The translations under genes were made by a program, and so were the position numbers. Shown here piece after piece: positions 14,361 through 20,568 of a DNA stretch of 22,940 bases. Source of the stretch: DATBFX01 sp034667245 (GTDB taxonomy: Bacteria; Chloroflexota; Chloroflexia; Thermomicrobiales; UBA6265); contig JAXDKI010000068.1 in the NCBI GenBank assembly GCA_034667245.1, positions 1 to 22,940 on the forward strand. The letters run 5' to 3'. Under the pieces are notes generated by a model, which was not told the DNA's origin, did not search any database, and saw only the letters and a program-made list of their open reading frames with translations. Within the stretch, counting starts at the first letter, position 1. Every line of letters begins with the position of its first letter.

Positions 14361-14403
14361 AACTCTCCCCTCTCCCGCGCACCGGGAGAGGGGCCGGGGG
14401 TGA
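14361..14403 (-). repeat. Right terminal inverted repeat with internal hairpin
   Basis: This is the inverted partner of 13914-13956. CCCCTCTCCC (14367-14376) and GGGAGAGGGG (14384-14393) flank GCGCACC. It ends 10 bp before the M1 stop codon, so it may also act as that gene's terminator, and it lies 33 bp upstream of the DUF559 start codon. Confidence 0.93.
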
Positions 14404-14413
14404 GGGTAACGAC

Positions 14414-16042
14414 CTACCGCCCATACTCCCGCCGCAGCCGCGCATACTCGGCTGCGTTGAAATCGTGCTCGCCCTCGGTCGCCTCGAACCAGTGCCGCCA
14501 GCGTTCGCCGAGATCCTGGCCGGAGGCACGCTCGAATGCCGCGCGGAGGTCTGCGGGCGTCGCCACTTTGAAGCGGAATTCGGCGGCGTAGTCGGTCAGG
14601 GCGGCGAAGAAGGCGTCGTCACCGATCGCATCGTGGATCGCTCCGAACCCGAGCGCAGCCTTTCCGTAGATGGTGGAACCGTAGTGGCCCTGCGAGGGGA
14701 AATCGTCCGTCGGCTGGTCGACGACCTGATCTTCCCCGGCGCCGAAGAGCATCGTCAGGTACCAGAGCTTGAGGTTGCGATCGACCTGCTCGTCCGCCTT
14801 CTCGTCGCCGTACATCTCGCGGAAGTAGATGGTCGTCACGAAGTTGGTCAGTCCCTCGTCGATGAATGCGTGCTCATATTGATTGTTGCCGACCATCCCG
14901 TACCACCACTGGTGGGCAACCTCGTGGGCCACCGTGAACTCCAGTGAGTCGGGATCGCGCCGCGAGCTCGCGTTGCCGGGATCGTAGTAGCTGTCCTCGA
15001 TGTACATGATCTGGGGGAACTCAACCCCAGCGGCGCCGCTCAGATCGACCGGGAGGAGATCCATTTCCGTGTAGGGATAGGCGCCGAAGAGCCCCCCGAA
15101 CACCTCCAGCGATTGCGCCCCGTAGCGCAGGATATCCTGCCCGATCTCGACATCGCCGGGGTTGTACCAGGACCGCACCGTCGTGCCGCCAACCTCCTCG
15201 CTCACCGCTTCGAGGTCGCCGTCGAGCACCATCACGAAGTCGCGGACGGGACCGGACAGGATGCGATGGCGGAGTTGGCCGTCGGCCACTGCCTCCGATT
15301 CGGTCTCGCTGCCGGTAGTGACGACGATGAGATCCTCGGGCGCCGTCAGGGTCACGTCGTAGAGGGCGGTGTCGGTAAAGACCGGGTCGCCGTAGTTGCT
15401 GAGCAGGTCCAGATTCCAGCCATCGACCGGGTCGTATCCCGCCAGGAGTGGCTCCCAGTGCGCCAGCGCGTACGTCCCCGTTTCCGAGTCCACCCCGAAC
15501 ATGCCGTAGCTTTCCCGCGGATCGCTCGGAATCGTCGTCGTGAACGCGACCTGGACCTCCACTGTTGCCTCGGGCGCGACCGCCTCCGGCAACGGAATCG
15601 CGGCGACCGTGTCGGCCTCGCTCAGCTCGGGTTCGATACGCTCGCCGTCAACCGTCACCGAGTCGAGGGTCTGTCCACCCTCGGCGTACTCGTCGTCGTT
15701 GGGGTAGAGGCGGAAGTAGAGCGCCTGTTGCGCTTGGCCGGTGCCGTTGTAGTAATTAAGATCGAGCGTGCCGGCGATCGTCGCCGATTGAACTCCCCCT
15801 GGCGTCAGCGTCGCCTCGATCCTGTACCGCGTCAGCCGGCCCGCGGTTGCGGCATAGGCGTCCTCACGCTCCCCCGGCAGAACCGGCTGGTAGAGGGCAG
15901 GATTGGTATCGCCCGGACCTGGATCGGGGGCGGTCAGCGTCGTCTCAGCCGTCGCGACCGGCGCGATCGGGAGCACGATCGACAGTCCGAGCACAATCAG
16001 GACAAACACTCTGACCGCATGCATTCGGCGGGAGGGCAACAC
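14414..16042 (-). CDS. Secreted M1-family (aminopeptidase N-like) zinc metallopeptidase
   Basis: The 542-residue protein starts with a signal peptide (basic MLPSRRMHAVR, hydrophobic core about 11-28, likely cleavage near ATAE). A beta-rich N-terminal domain (about 60-250) precedes a thermolysin-like catalytic domain. HEVAH at 373-377 plus E396 (18 residues on, in FIDEGLTNF) give the HExxH-x18-E zinc site, with E374 as general base. GVEFPQIMYI at about 339 replaces the GAMEN exopeptidase loop. Y453-region and later helices complete a shortened C-terminal domain. It should act outside the membrane on peptides. GTG 16042 is supported by AAGGAG 5 nt upstream; ATG 16024 is the alternative. It is divergent from the JAMM gene. 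Confidence 0.9.
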   Translation of the reverse strand: MLPSRRMHAVRVFVLIVLGLSIVLPIAPVATAETTLTAPDPGPGDTNPALYQPVLPGEREDAYAATAGRLTRYRIEATLTPGGVQSATIAGTLDLNYYNGTGQAQQALYFRLYPNDDEYAEGGQTLDSVTVDGERIEPELSEADTVAAIPLPEAVAPEATVEVQVAFTTTIPSDPRESYGMFGVDSETGTYALAHWEPLLAGYDPVDGWNLDLLSNYGDPVFTDTALYDVTLTAPEDLIVVTTGSETESEAVADGQLRHRILSGPVRDFVMVLDGDLEAVSEEVGGTTVRSWYNPGDVEIGQDILRYGAQSLEVFGGLFGAYPYTEMDLLPVDLSGAAGVEFPQIMYIEDSYYDPGNASSRRDPDSLEFTVAHEVAHQWWYGMVGNNQYEHAFIDEGLTNFVTTIYFREMYGDEKADEQVDRNLKLWYLTMLFGAGEDQVVDQPTDDFPSQGHYGSTIYGKAALGFGAIHDAIGDDAFFAALTDYAAEFRFKVATPADLRAAFERASGQDLGERWRHWFEATEGEHDFNAAEYARLRREYGR

Positions 16043-16122
16043 GGGAACTCCTTCGACGAACAGCGTTGTCGGGTGGGCGCACGAGGGGGTCGAGGGTGAC
16101 GACGGTGTCGAGAGGCGTCTTC

Positions 16123-16157
16123 TACAATCGCCCCCGATAGCATCGGGGGCGATTGTA
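16123..16157. promoter_or_regulatory. Perfect 16-bp inverted repeat in a divergent promoter region
   Basis: TACAATCGCCCCCGAT (16123-16138) and its exact reverse complement (16142-16157) are separated by only AGC. The site lies between the divergent M1 and JAMM genes, where no transcript should end. Each arm starts with TACAAT, the same -10-like hexamer used at nudC, on the strand leading to each gene. It could be an operator, paired -10 elements or a stable 5' hairpin. Confidence 0.7.
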
Positions 16158-16197
16158 CCGTAGCCCGGCGGACCGCCGGACCGGTCGGGAACAGCGC

Positions 16198-16689
16198 ATG
16201 GAGAGGGGAACGCAAAGCCGGGTGTTGCCAGAGCAGGATCCTTCCGCTCAACACGTGACCTTGCAGTTGGACGGCGCCCTCGTCACCGCCATCGTCGAGC
16301 ACCTTCGCGCATCACTGCCGACCGAGGGGTGCGGCGTGCTGGCGGTCCGCCTAAACGCCGATGGCACGGCCGTGGCGACCCGCTTCTACCCCGGCACGAA
16401 CGTCGACGCCTCGCCGACCCGATATACTATGGACCCGGTCGAGGTCCTGGCGGCCTTCCGCGACCTCGACGCGCACGGCTGGACTCTTGGCGCGATCGTC
16501 CATAGTCACCCCGCGACGCCGCCGACGCCGTCGCCGACCGATCTTCGCGAGGCGTTTTATCCGGAGGCGTTGATGGTTATCGTCTCGTTCGCCGCCACCC
16601 CGCCGTCCATGCGCGCCTGGCGCCTGTCGACCTCGGCCCCGCCTCGGGTGGCCACCGAGGTCCCGATCGTCCTCCCCGAGGGTGCGTGA
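16198..16689 (+). CDS. JAMM/MPN+ (JAB, M67-type) metalloprotease-like protein
   Basis: A 163-residue stand-alone MPN+ domain with a complete JAMM signature: E43 in PTEGCGVLAV, then H102-S-H104-P, S112 and D115 (HSHPATPPTPSPTD). These residues bind zinc in deubiquitinase-like and Mec-type peptidases. Bacterial relatives remove small ubiquitin-like sulfur carriers such as CysO, or act in related sulfur chemistry. No ThiS/MoaD-like, E1-like (ThiF/MoeB) or CysM gene is adjacent, so the substrate is unknown. ATG 16198 is taken as the start although the ribosome site is weak (GGGAA); a TTG at 16153 is in frame inside the palindrome. Several small plus-strand genes follow. Confidence 0.85.
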   Translation: MERGTQSRVLPEQDPSAQHVTLQLDGALVTAIVEHLRASLPTEGCGVLAVRLNADGTAVATRFYPGTNVDASPTRYTMDPVEVLAAFRDLDAHGWTLGAIVHSHPATPPTPSPTDLREAFYPEALMVIVSFAATPPSMRAWRLSTSAPPRVATEVPIVLPEGA

Positions 16690-16816
16690 TCGGCCATGCG
16701 GTACGGATTCTTGTATGCTTGTGCTCGCGAACCGGACGGACGTCGAGGTCGGAACGGTCGAATCGGGTGCGAGCGGCGCGGCCCAGGCCGCGCGCCCAGC
16801 CACGGGTAGGGTGCCG

Positions 16817-17293
16817 GTGACCAACGCGTTACGGACGCGCGAGGATCTCCTCGCGGCGCTCGCCGCCTTTCCTGACGAGCTTGCGCGCATCATCTTCAAG
16901 GATCACGATCCGGACGCCTTGACGCGACCGGCCAGCGACGGCGGGTGGGGCGTGGTCGAGATTCTCCCCCACTTGCGCGACTGGGAGGAGATTTACCTGG
17001 AGCGGGCTCATCGAATCGTCGAGGAAGATCATCCCCATCTGCCCGGTTACGACGACGAGCTCTGGTCGATCGAACGTGACTACCGGGGCCAGGACCCGGA
17101 CGAGACGATGGAGGATTTTCGCCGTCTCCGCGACGAACACGTCGAGTTTCTGCGCGCCCTCCCGCCCGAGGCCTGGGCGCGGCCCGGAACCCACGGCTAC
17201 TACGGCGAGATCACGCTCCAATGGATGGAGAATCACGTCTGCGACCATGATCAGGAACATCTGCAACAAGCACGCGACGCGCTGGCAGGGTGA
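16817..17293 (+). CDS. DinB-fold protein with intact three-histidine site
   Basis: The 158-residue four-helix-bundle protein is of the DinB/YfiT type. Candidate metal ligands are H52 (EILPHLRDWEE) and the H144-x3-H148 pair (CDHDQEHLQQ), the usual His triad. Relatives are nickel- or zinc-dependent thiol transferases or are uncharacterised stress proteins. The start is uncertain: GTG 16817 has AGGG about 5 nt before it. GTG 16811, ATG 16715 and GTG 16682 are also in frame, and TATGCT at 16714-16719 looks like a -10, which argues against the last two. It is paralogous in layout to the next gene, sharing FRRLR and LRALPxxAWAR. Confidence 0.8.
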   Translation: MTNALRTREDLLAALAAFPDELARIIFKDHDPDALTRPASDGGWGVVEILPHLRDWEEIYLERAHRIVEEDHPHLPGYDDELWSIERDYRGQDPDETMEDFRRLRDEHVEFLRALPPEAWARPGTHGYYGEITLQWMENHVCDHDQEHLQQARDALAG

Positions 17294-17368
17294 CGTCGCT
17301 CGATTCCCCTACGACATGGGAAACATGGCGACTGATCGTTTACGCGGCATCATGGAGTTGTAGGCAGT

Positions 17369-18007
17369 ATGCAGACCCTTGAGCGGCCGGATGTCCGGCC
17401 ACAGCCAGGACGATCGCAGGGACCGACGGCGGCGGACGTCAAGATCGCCGAGCTCGACAACGACTCCCTGATCATTCGCCTCCACTTCACCATCAACCAT
17501 CTCTCCCGCTGGCTGACTCCCGTCCACGACCAGACGCTGCTGGCCCGCAGCCCGCGCCGTGGCGAGCCCTCGGTCAAGGAGCTCGTCATCAGGCTTCGCG
17601 ACGAGGAGCTGCGCGTCTTTCCGAAGATGCACCTCATCGCCACCCAGGTCAATCCCAACCTCGACAAGCTCCCCCCGGTCGTCCGCACGCCGGACCAGAG
17701 TGCCAAGGACGAACAGCGGACCACACTGGGCGTGATGGCCGAGTTTCGCCGGCTGCGCCAGAGCACCTGCTCTCTGCTGCGCGCCCTGCCCGATGCGGCC
17801 TGGGCGCGGGTCGGCACCAGCCGCCGCGAGCACGACTGGCAGATCCGCGGCCTCGCCGAGTACCTGGCAAACCACGACCTCGACGTTCTCTACGAGATCG
17901 ACCTCGCGCTCGACCGCAACGGCGCTCGCGAGGGAGTCAGCTCCGCGGCCCGGGCGCACCTCGACGAATTGCTGCGACTCGTGCCGGTCTCGACCCGGCA
18001 ACCGTGA
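17369..18007 (+). CDS. DinB-superfamily protein with degenerate metal site
   Basis: The 212-residue protein aligns with the preceding DinB gene around FRRLRQ, LLRALPDAAWARVGT and the following helix. Where the neighbour has its first metal His, this protein reads KELVIRLRDEE. Where the neighbour has H-x3-H, it reads NHDLDVLYEI, keeping only the first His. The triad is therefore probably lost, and a metal-dependent transferase role is doubtful. An unusual N-terminal extension (1-30) is rich in Pro and Gln. ATG 17369 has GTAGG 4 nt upstream and GGAG further back. The 75-bp gap before it contains only a 12-codon open frame. Arrangement and similarity suggest a duplicated pair. Confidence 0.75.
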   Translation: MQTLERPDVRPQPGRSQGPTAADVKIAELDNDSLIIRLHFTINHLSRWLTPVHDQTLLARSPRRGEPSVKELVIRLRDEELRVFPKMHLIATQVNPNLDKLPPVVRTPDQSAKDEQRTTLGVMAEFRRLRQSTCSLLRALPDAAWARVGTSRREHDWQIRGLAEYLANHDLDVLYEIDLALDRNGAREGVSSAARAHLDELLRLVPVSTRQP

Positions 18008-18050
18008 TCACCGGCCGGCTATTCAGATCCAGACCGGGGCGTAGTCTCCG

Positions 18051-18458
18051 ATGAGCGCCCTCTATCGCGAGCAGTCGATCGCCGAGACCCTGGCGCGCGA
18101 GTTCTTCGCCGCCATCGAGGAGCGCGATCCCCGCCGTCTCCACGCTACCCTCGCCGACCACGCGACCTTCCGCTCGCAACCGCACTCCGCTCCCGTCCGC
18201 CCCGCGGAAGAGATCGTCGCCTATTTCGGCTCTGTCGTCTCCTCCTACCCAGAAGCTCATTGGGAGGTCAGCGACGTCATCGCCACCCCGGATCGCGCCG
18301 CGGTCCAATTCGTCATCCGTGAATTCTCGCAACGCCTCGGCCGCGAGCTCATCTCCGAGCAGATCGCGGTCTTCCGCGTCGCCAGTGACAAGATCGTCAA
18401 CATCGTCGGCTACTACGACACCGCCGAGTTCCGTCGTCTCTTCTGGAACGAGGCGTAG
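18051..18458 (+). CDS. NTF2-like (SnoaL-type) protein
   Basis: The 135-residue product has the NTF2-like cone pattern. It starts with a helix-helix segment (ETLAREFFAAIEERDPRRLHATLADHATFR), then short helix PAEEIVAYFGSVVSSYPEAHWEVSDVIATPD. The sheet follows as RAAVQFVIREFS and ISEQIAVFRVASDKIVNIVGYYDTAEF. Such proteins bind small ligands or act as isomerases or polyketide cyclases; the role here is unknown. ATG 18051 has no strong ribosome site. It lies 43 bp after the DinB-fold gene and could share its transcript. An octamer repeat array begins 8 bp after its stop. Confidence 0.8.
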   Translation: MSALYREQSIAETLAREFFAAIEERDPRRLHATLADHATFRSQPHSAPVRPAEEIVAYFGSVVSSYPEAHWEVSDVIATPDRAAVQFVIREFSQRLGRELISEQIAVFRVASDKIVNIVGYYDTAEFRRLFWNEA

Positions 18459-18465
18459 TTGACGA

Positions 18466-18497
18466 GGCGGACAGACGGACAGGCGGACAGGCGGATA
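18466..18497. repeat. Octamer tandem array, four units
   Basis: GGCGGACA, GACGGACA, GGCGGACA and GGCGGATA lie between the NTF2-like stop and the epimerase start. An in-frame ATG at 18499 begins immediately after the last unit, but the better start lies further on. Confidence 0.92.
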
Positions 18498-18522
18498 GAT
18501 GACGTCAGCTGAGGAGAGACAG

Positions 18523-19287
18523 GTGTCCCAACAATCCGATGGCGTGCGAAGGATTTTGCTGACCGGCGCGGCCGGTCGCATCGGGTCGGCCTTCTTTTCC
18601 CACGCGGCCGAGCGGTACCACTTCCGCCTCGCCGATCGGCAGACCGACAACCTCACCGCGGCGACCGATCAGGGGCATGAGGTGATCGCCCTCGACGTCG
18701 CCGACCTTGCTGCCTGCCAGGAGGCGTGCCGCGAGATCGACACGGTCGTTCACCTCGCCGCCGATCCCTCGCCGGAGGCCGACTTCTACAGCTCGCTCCT
18801 GGAGAACAACATCAAGGGTACCTACAACATCTTTCGCGCCGCTAAGGATCAGGGCTGTCAGCGGGTGGTCTTCGCCAGCAGCATCCACGCCGTGGCCGGT
18901 TATCCCCGCGACGTCCAGCCGAAGACCGACTCACCGGTCCGCCCGTTCAACATGTACGGCGTCAGCAAATGCTTCGGGGAGGCGGTCGCCGCCTGCTTCG
19001 CCTACGGTGAGGGGCTCTCCAGCATCGCCATTCGCATCGGCGCCTACGACGCCGACTGGCTGCACCAGAACCCGACCGCGGACAGCATGAGCGCGTACGT
19101 CAGCCACGCCGACCTGAACCAGCTCCTCGACCGTTGCGTCGAGACCCCCGATGTCCCCTTCGCCATCGTCCACGGTCTCTCGAACAACCGCTTCAAGCGG
19201 ATGGACATCTCCAGTACGCGCGACCTCCTCGGCTTCGACCCGCAGGACGACGCCTTCCAGATCTTCGGGATCCCACTCCACGATTAG
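18523..19287 (+). CDS. NAD-dependent epimerase/dehydratase (uronate dehydrogenase-like)
   Basis: A 254-residue extended short-chain dehydrogenase. The Rossmann nucleotide site is TGAAGRIGS (14-22). VVHLAADPSPEADF (about 75-88) forms the central strand, S120 sits in FASSIHAV, and Y145-x3-K149 lies in NMYGVSKCFGE. Similarity of the middle region and overall shortness recall uronate dehydrogenase and related NAD-dependent sugar enzymes, but this is family-level only. GTG 18523 is chosen because AGGAG lies exactly 6 nt upstream; ATG 18499 borders the octamer array and lacks such a site. It ends before a convergent response-regulator gene, with a short hairpin between them. Confidence 0.85.
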   Translation: MSQQSDGVRRILLTGAAGRIGSAFFSHAAERYHFRLADRQTDNLTAATDQGHEVIALDVADLAACQEACREIDTVVHLAADPSPEADFYSSLLENNIKGTYNIFRAAKDQGCQRVVFASSIHAVAGYPRDVQPKTDSPVRPFNMYGVSKCFGEAVAACFAYGEGLSSIAIRIGAYDADWLHQNPTADSMSAYVSHADLNQLLDRCVETPDVPFAIVHGLSNNRFKRMDISSTRDLLGFDPQDDAFQIFGIPLHD

Positions 19288-19320
19288 ACACGTCGGAAGA
19301 TGCGGGGTGGGGATGCTGGT

Positions 19321-19341
19321 GCCCGTCTGTCACAGACGGGC
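19321..19341. terminator. Hairpin between convergent genes
   Basis: GCCCGTCTG (19321-19329) and CAGACGGGC (19333-19341) form a perfect 9-bp stem with a 3-nt loop. The hairpin lies between the epimerase stop (19287) and the response-regulator stop (19350), so it could terminate either. No T run is seen on either side. Confidence 0.5.
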
Positions 19342-19349
19342 GCGGCGGG

Positions 19350-19763
19350 CTATGAGGCCGCGCGGTCGCGTCCCTGCGCCAGGCATTCATGCACCCTGGC
19401 GATCAGCTCGTCGACATCGAAGGGCTTCATGACGACGCCGCAGCCCCAGGCGTCGAGTTCGGCCGCCCGTTCCCGGACAAGGGTGGCGGAGGCGGTCAGG
19501 ACCAGGACCGGGATGTCGATGGTGTCGGGATCGGCATGGAGGGCGGCAAGCAACGTCCAGCCGGCTGCCTGCCCGCCGATCACCAGATCGAGCATGATCA
19601 GGTCAGGCGCGAGCCTCGCCACGGCGACGGTGCCGGCTGCGGGCACATCACCCCAGGTGACGATACGGAAGCCCTCGTCGGCGAGGAGCTCGGCGTAGAC
19701 GGCGCGAATCGCAGCGTCGTCCTCGAGCGCAAGGATCAGGGGCGCGAGCGACTCGACGGACAC
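19350..19763 (-). CDS. Receiver-only response regulator (CheY-like)
   Basis: The 137-residue protein consists of one receiver domain and nothing else. Acidic-pocket residues lie in ILALEDD (10-16), the phospho-acceptor is D59 in LIMLDLVIGG, a Thr occurs in VLVLTAS, and K113 sits in VMKPFD. It probably signals by protein contact, because no DNA-binding or enzymatic domain follows. The GTG start at 19763 has only GAGAGAGA upstream. It is divergent from the small HisKA-like protein, with 184 bp between, which suggests the two genes belong together. Confidence 0.9.
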   Translation of the reverse strand: MSVESLAPLILALEDDAAIRAVYAELLADEGFRIVTWGDVPAAGTVAVARLAPDLIMLDLVIGGQAAGWTLLAALHADPDTIDIPVLVLTASATLVRERAAELDAWGCGVVMKPFDVDELIARVHECLAQGRDRAAS

Positions 19764-19947
19764 AGCGTCTCTCTCTGCTTCAATGGGCGGCAGACATGAA
19801 CGCAGGTTGACATCTGGCAGTCATCTTACGTCCGGCGTCCCGACGCCGCAAGGTCCGCGGGCTGCCGGCCGCCCCTGGGCACGACACATGCATGCGAGCA
19901 ATCGTCCATCCCGGGATGGCGCCGTGCCGCACGGTCCAGGAGACGCC

Positions 19948-20328
19948 ATGGCCGAACCCCGTCGCAGCCACCATGCCCTCGCCGATCAGCGCGCCCGGCT
20001 CGCCGAGGCGGCTCGCTTGCTCGACGAGTTGCCGAACTGCGACGATGCCACGGATGGCCGGGATGAGGTGGCCCGTGCCCTGGCCGCGGCCGTCGACCAT
20101 TGCGGGGAACTGGTGCGACTGCTGGCGATCGAGGAGCGGTTGGGCCTGACCGCGGTTCGTGGCAACGCGCAGCTCGCCCTCCGCCGGCTGGAGATGGGCG
20201 CGAACCTGACCGACCCGGCTGCACTCCGCACGGCGCTCCGCGCGATCATCGCCGCTGCCGACCGCCGGACACGCCACATCGAGGCCCTGGAGGCAGCCGC
20301 GGAAAGCGATGGGGAGTCGCCGCGCTAG
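19948..20328 (+). CDS. Small HisKA-like helical protein lacking the phospho-accepting histidine
   Basis: The 126-residue, almost all-helical protein has no membrane segment. Residues about 62-112 (IEERLGLTAVRGNAQLALRR, then a second helix to RRTRHIEAL) resemble the dimerisation/phosphotransfer domain of histidine kinases, in which the motif reads (S)HDLRTPLTAIRGxAQLLLRR. Here the His position is Glu. No ATPase domain follows. It might dock receivers or dimerise with kinases without transferring phosphate. That is inference from a short motif. AGGAG lies 5 nt before ATG 19948. In-frame codons upstream to 19783 lack a ribosome site. TTGACA at 19807-19812 is a perfect -35, but no -10 stands at the right distance. 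Confidence 0.6.
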   Translation: MAEPRRSHHALADQRARLAEAARLLDELPNCDDATDGRDEVARALAAAVDHCGELVRLLAIEERLGLTAVRGNAQLALRRLEMGANLTDPAALRTALRAIIAAADRRTRHIEALEAAAESDGESPR

Positions 20329-20371
20329 ACAGTTCGGCCAGCTCGCCGTGGCCCCCACCCGTTGCAGAGCG

Positions 20372-20440
20372 CTACACCTTGAGCGCGCCCTCCTGCAGCC
20401 CTTTCATGTACCATCGCTGGCTGAAGCATGCCACCGTGCC
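20372..20440 (-). pseudogene. C-terminal scrap of a MalG-type sugar ABC permease
   Basis: The minus strand reads VACFSQRWYMKGLQEGALKV followed by a stop at 20372-20374. This resembles the conserved ending of carbohydrate ABC-transporter permeases of the MalG/UgpE type (xxQRxxxxGLxxGAxKG-stop). No transmembrane-coding sequence precedes it, and no transporter gene is near. Only some 20 residues support this, so it is tentative. The rest of the 240-bp gap 20329-20568 holds a 33-codon plus-strand frame of no known kind and the hairpin at 20512. Confidence 0.4.
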
Positions 20441-20511
20441 GTTCACCTTGCCCGACGTCGAAGCCGCTGCCGAATCCCGGACGCGTCTTCTGGCAGCCGA
20501 CAATTAATGCG

Positions 20512-20545
20512 GCAATCCCCCTCCCGCAGTTGGGAGGGGGATTGC
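20512..20545. terminator. Strong hairpin between convergent genes, probable bidirectional terminator
   Basis: GCAATCCCCCTCCC (20512-20525) and its exact reverse complement (20532-20545) form a 14-bp stem with loop GCAGTT. It lies 24 bp after the stop of the minus-strand secreted-protein gene and well after the plus-strand HisKA-like gene. No T run is present; the C/G-rich stem resembles dispersed hairpin repeats. Confidence 0.65.
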
Positions 20546-20568
20546 GACGAGGGACGTTATTGACCGTC

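Larger units (their letters stand above)
13914..14403. mobile_element. 490-bp unit: DUF559 gene enclosed by 43-bp inverted repeats
   Basis: The unit is bounded by 13914-13956 and the inverted copy 14361-14403, identical at 41 of 43 positions. It contains a single gene that fills almost all of the interior. It fits exactly between the stop of the M1 gene (14414) and the earliest start of the PIG-V-like gene (13913). I see no target-site duplication and no transposase. The structure resembles repeat-plus-gene units such as REP/RAYT elements but with a DUF559 protein in place of the transposase. Mobility is inference. Confidence 0.6.

Noticed and set aside
13905..14413. Target-site duplication flanking the DUF559 unit
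   Set aside because: The flanks CAACAC and GGGTAACG do not match as a direct repeat, so insertion by a duplicating transposase is not supported.
17324..17363. 12-codon open frame between the two DinB genes
   Set aside because: Too short and without a clear ribosome site; it looks like chance.
19807..19812. Perfect TTGACA as a promoter for the HisKA-like gene
   Set aside because: No acceptable -10 lies 16-18 bp downstream, so it was not listed as a promoter.
20406..20507. 33-codon plus-strand frame
   Set aside because: No ribosome site and no recognisable pattern; the opposite strand gives a better explanation as a permease scrap.
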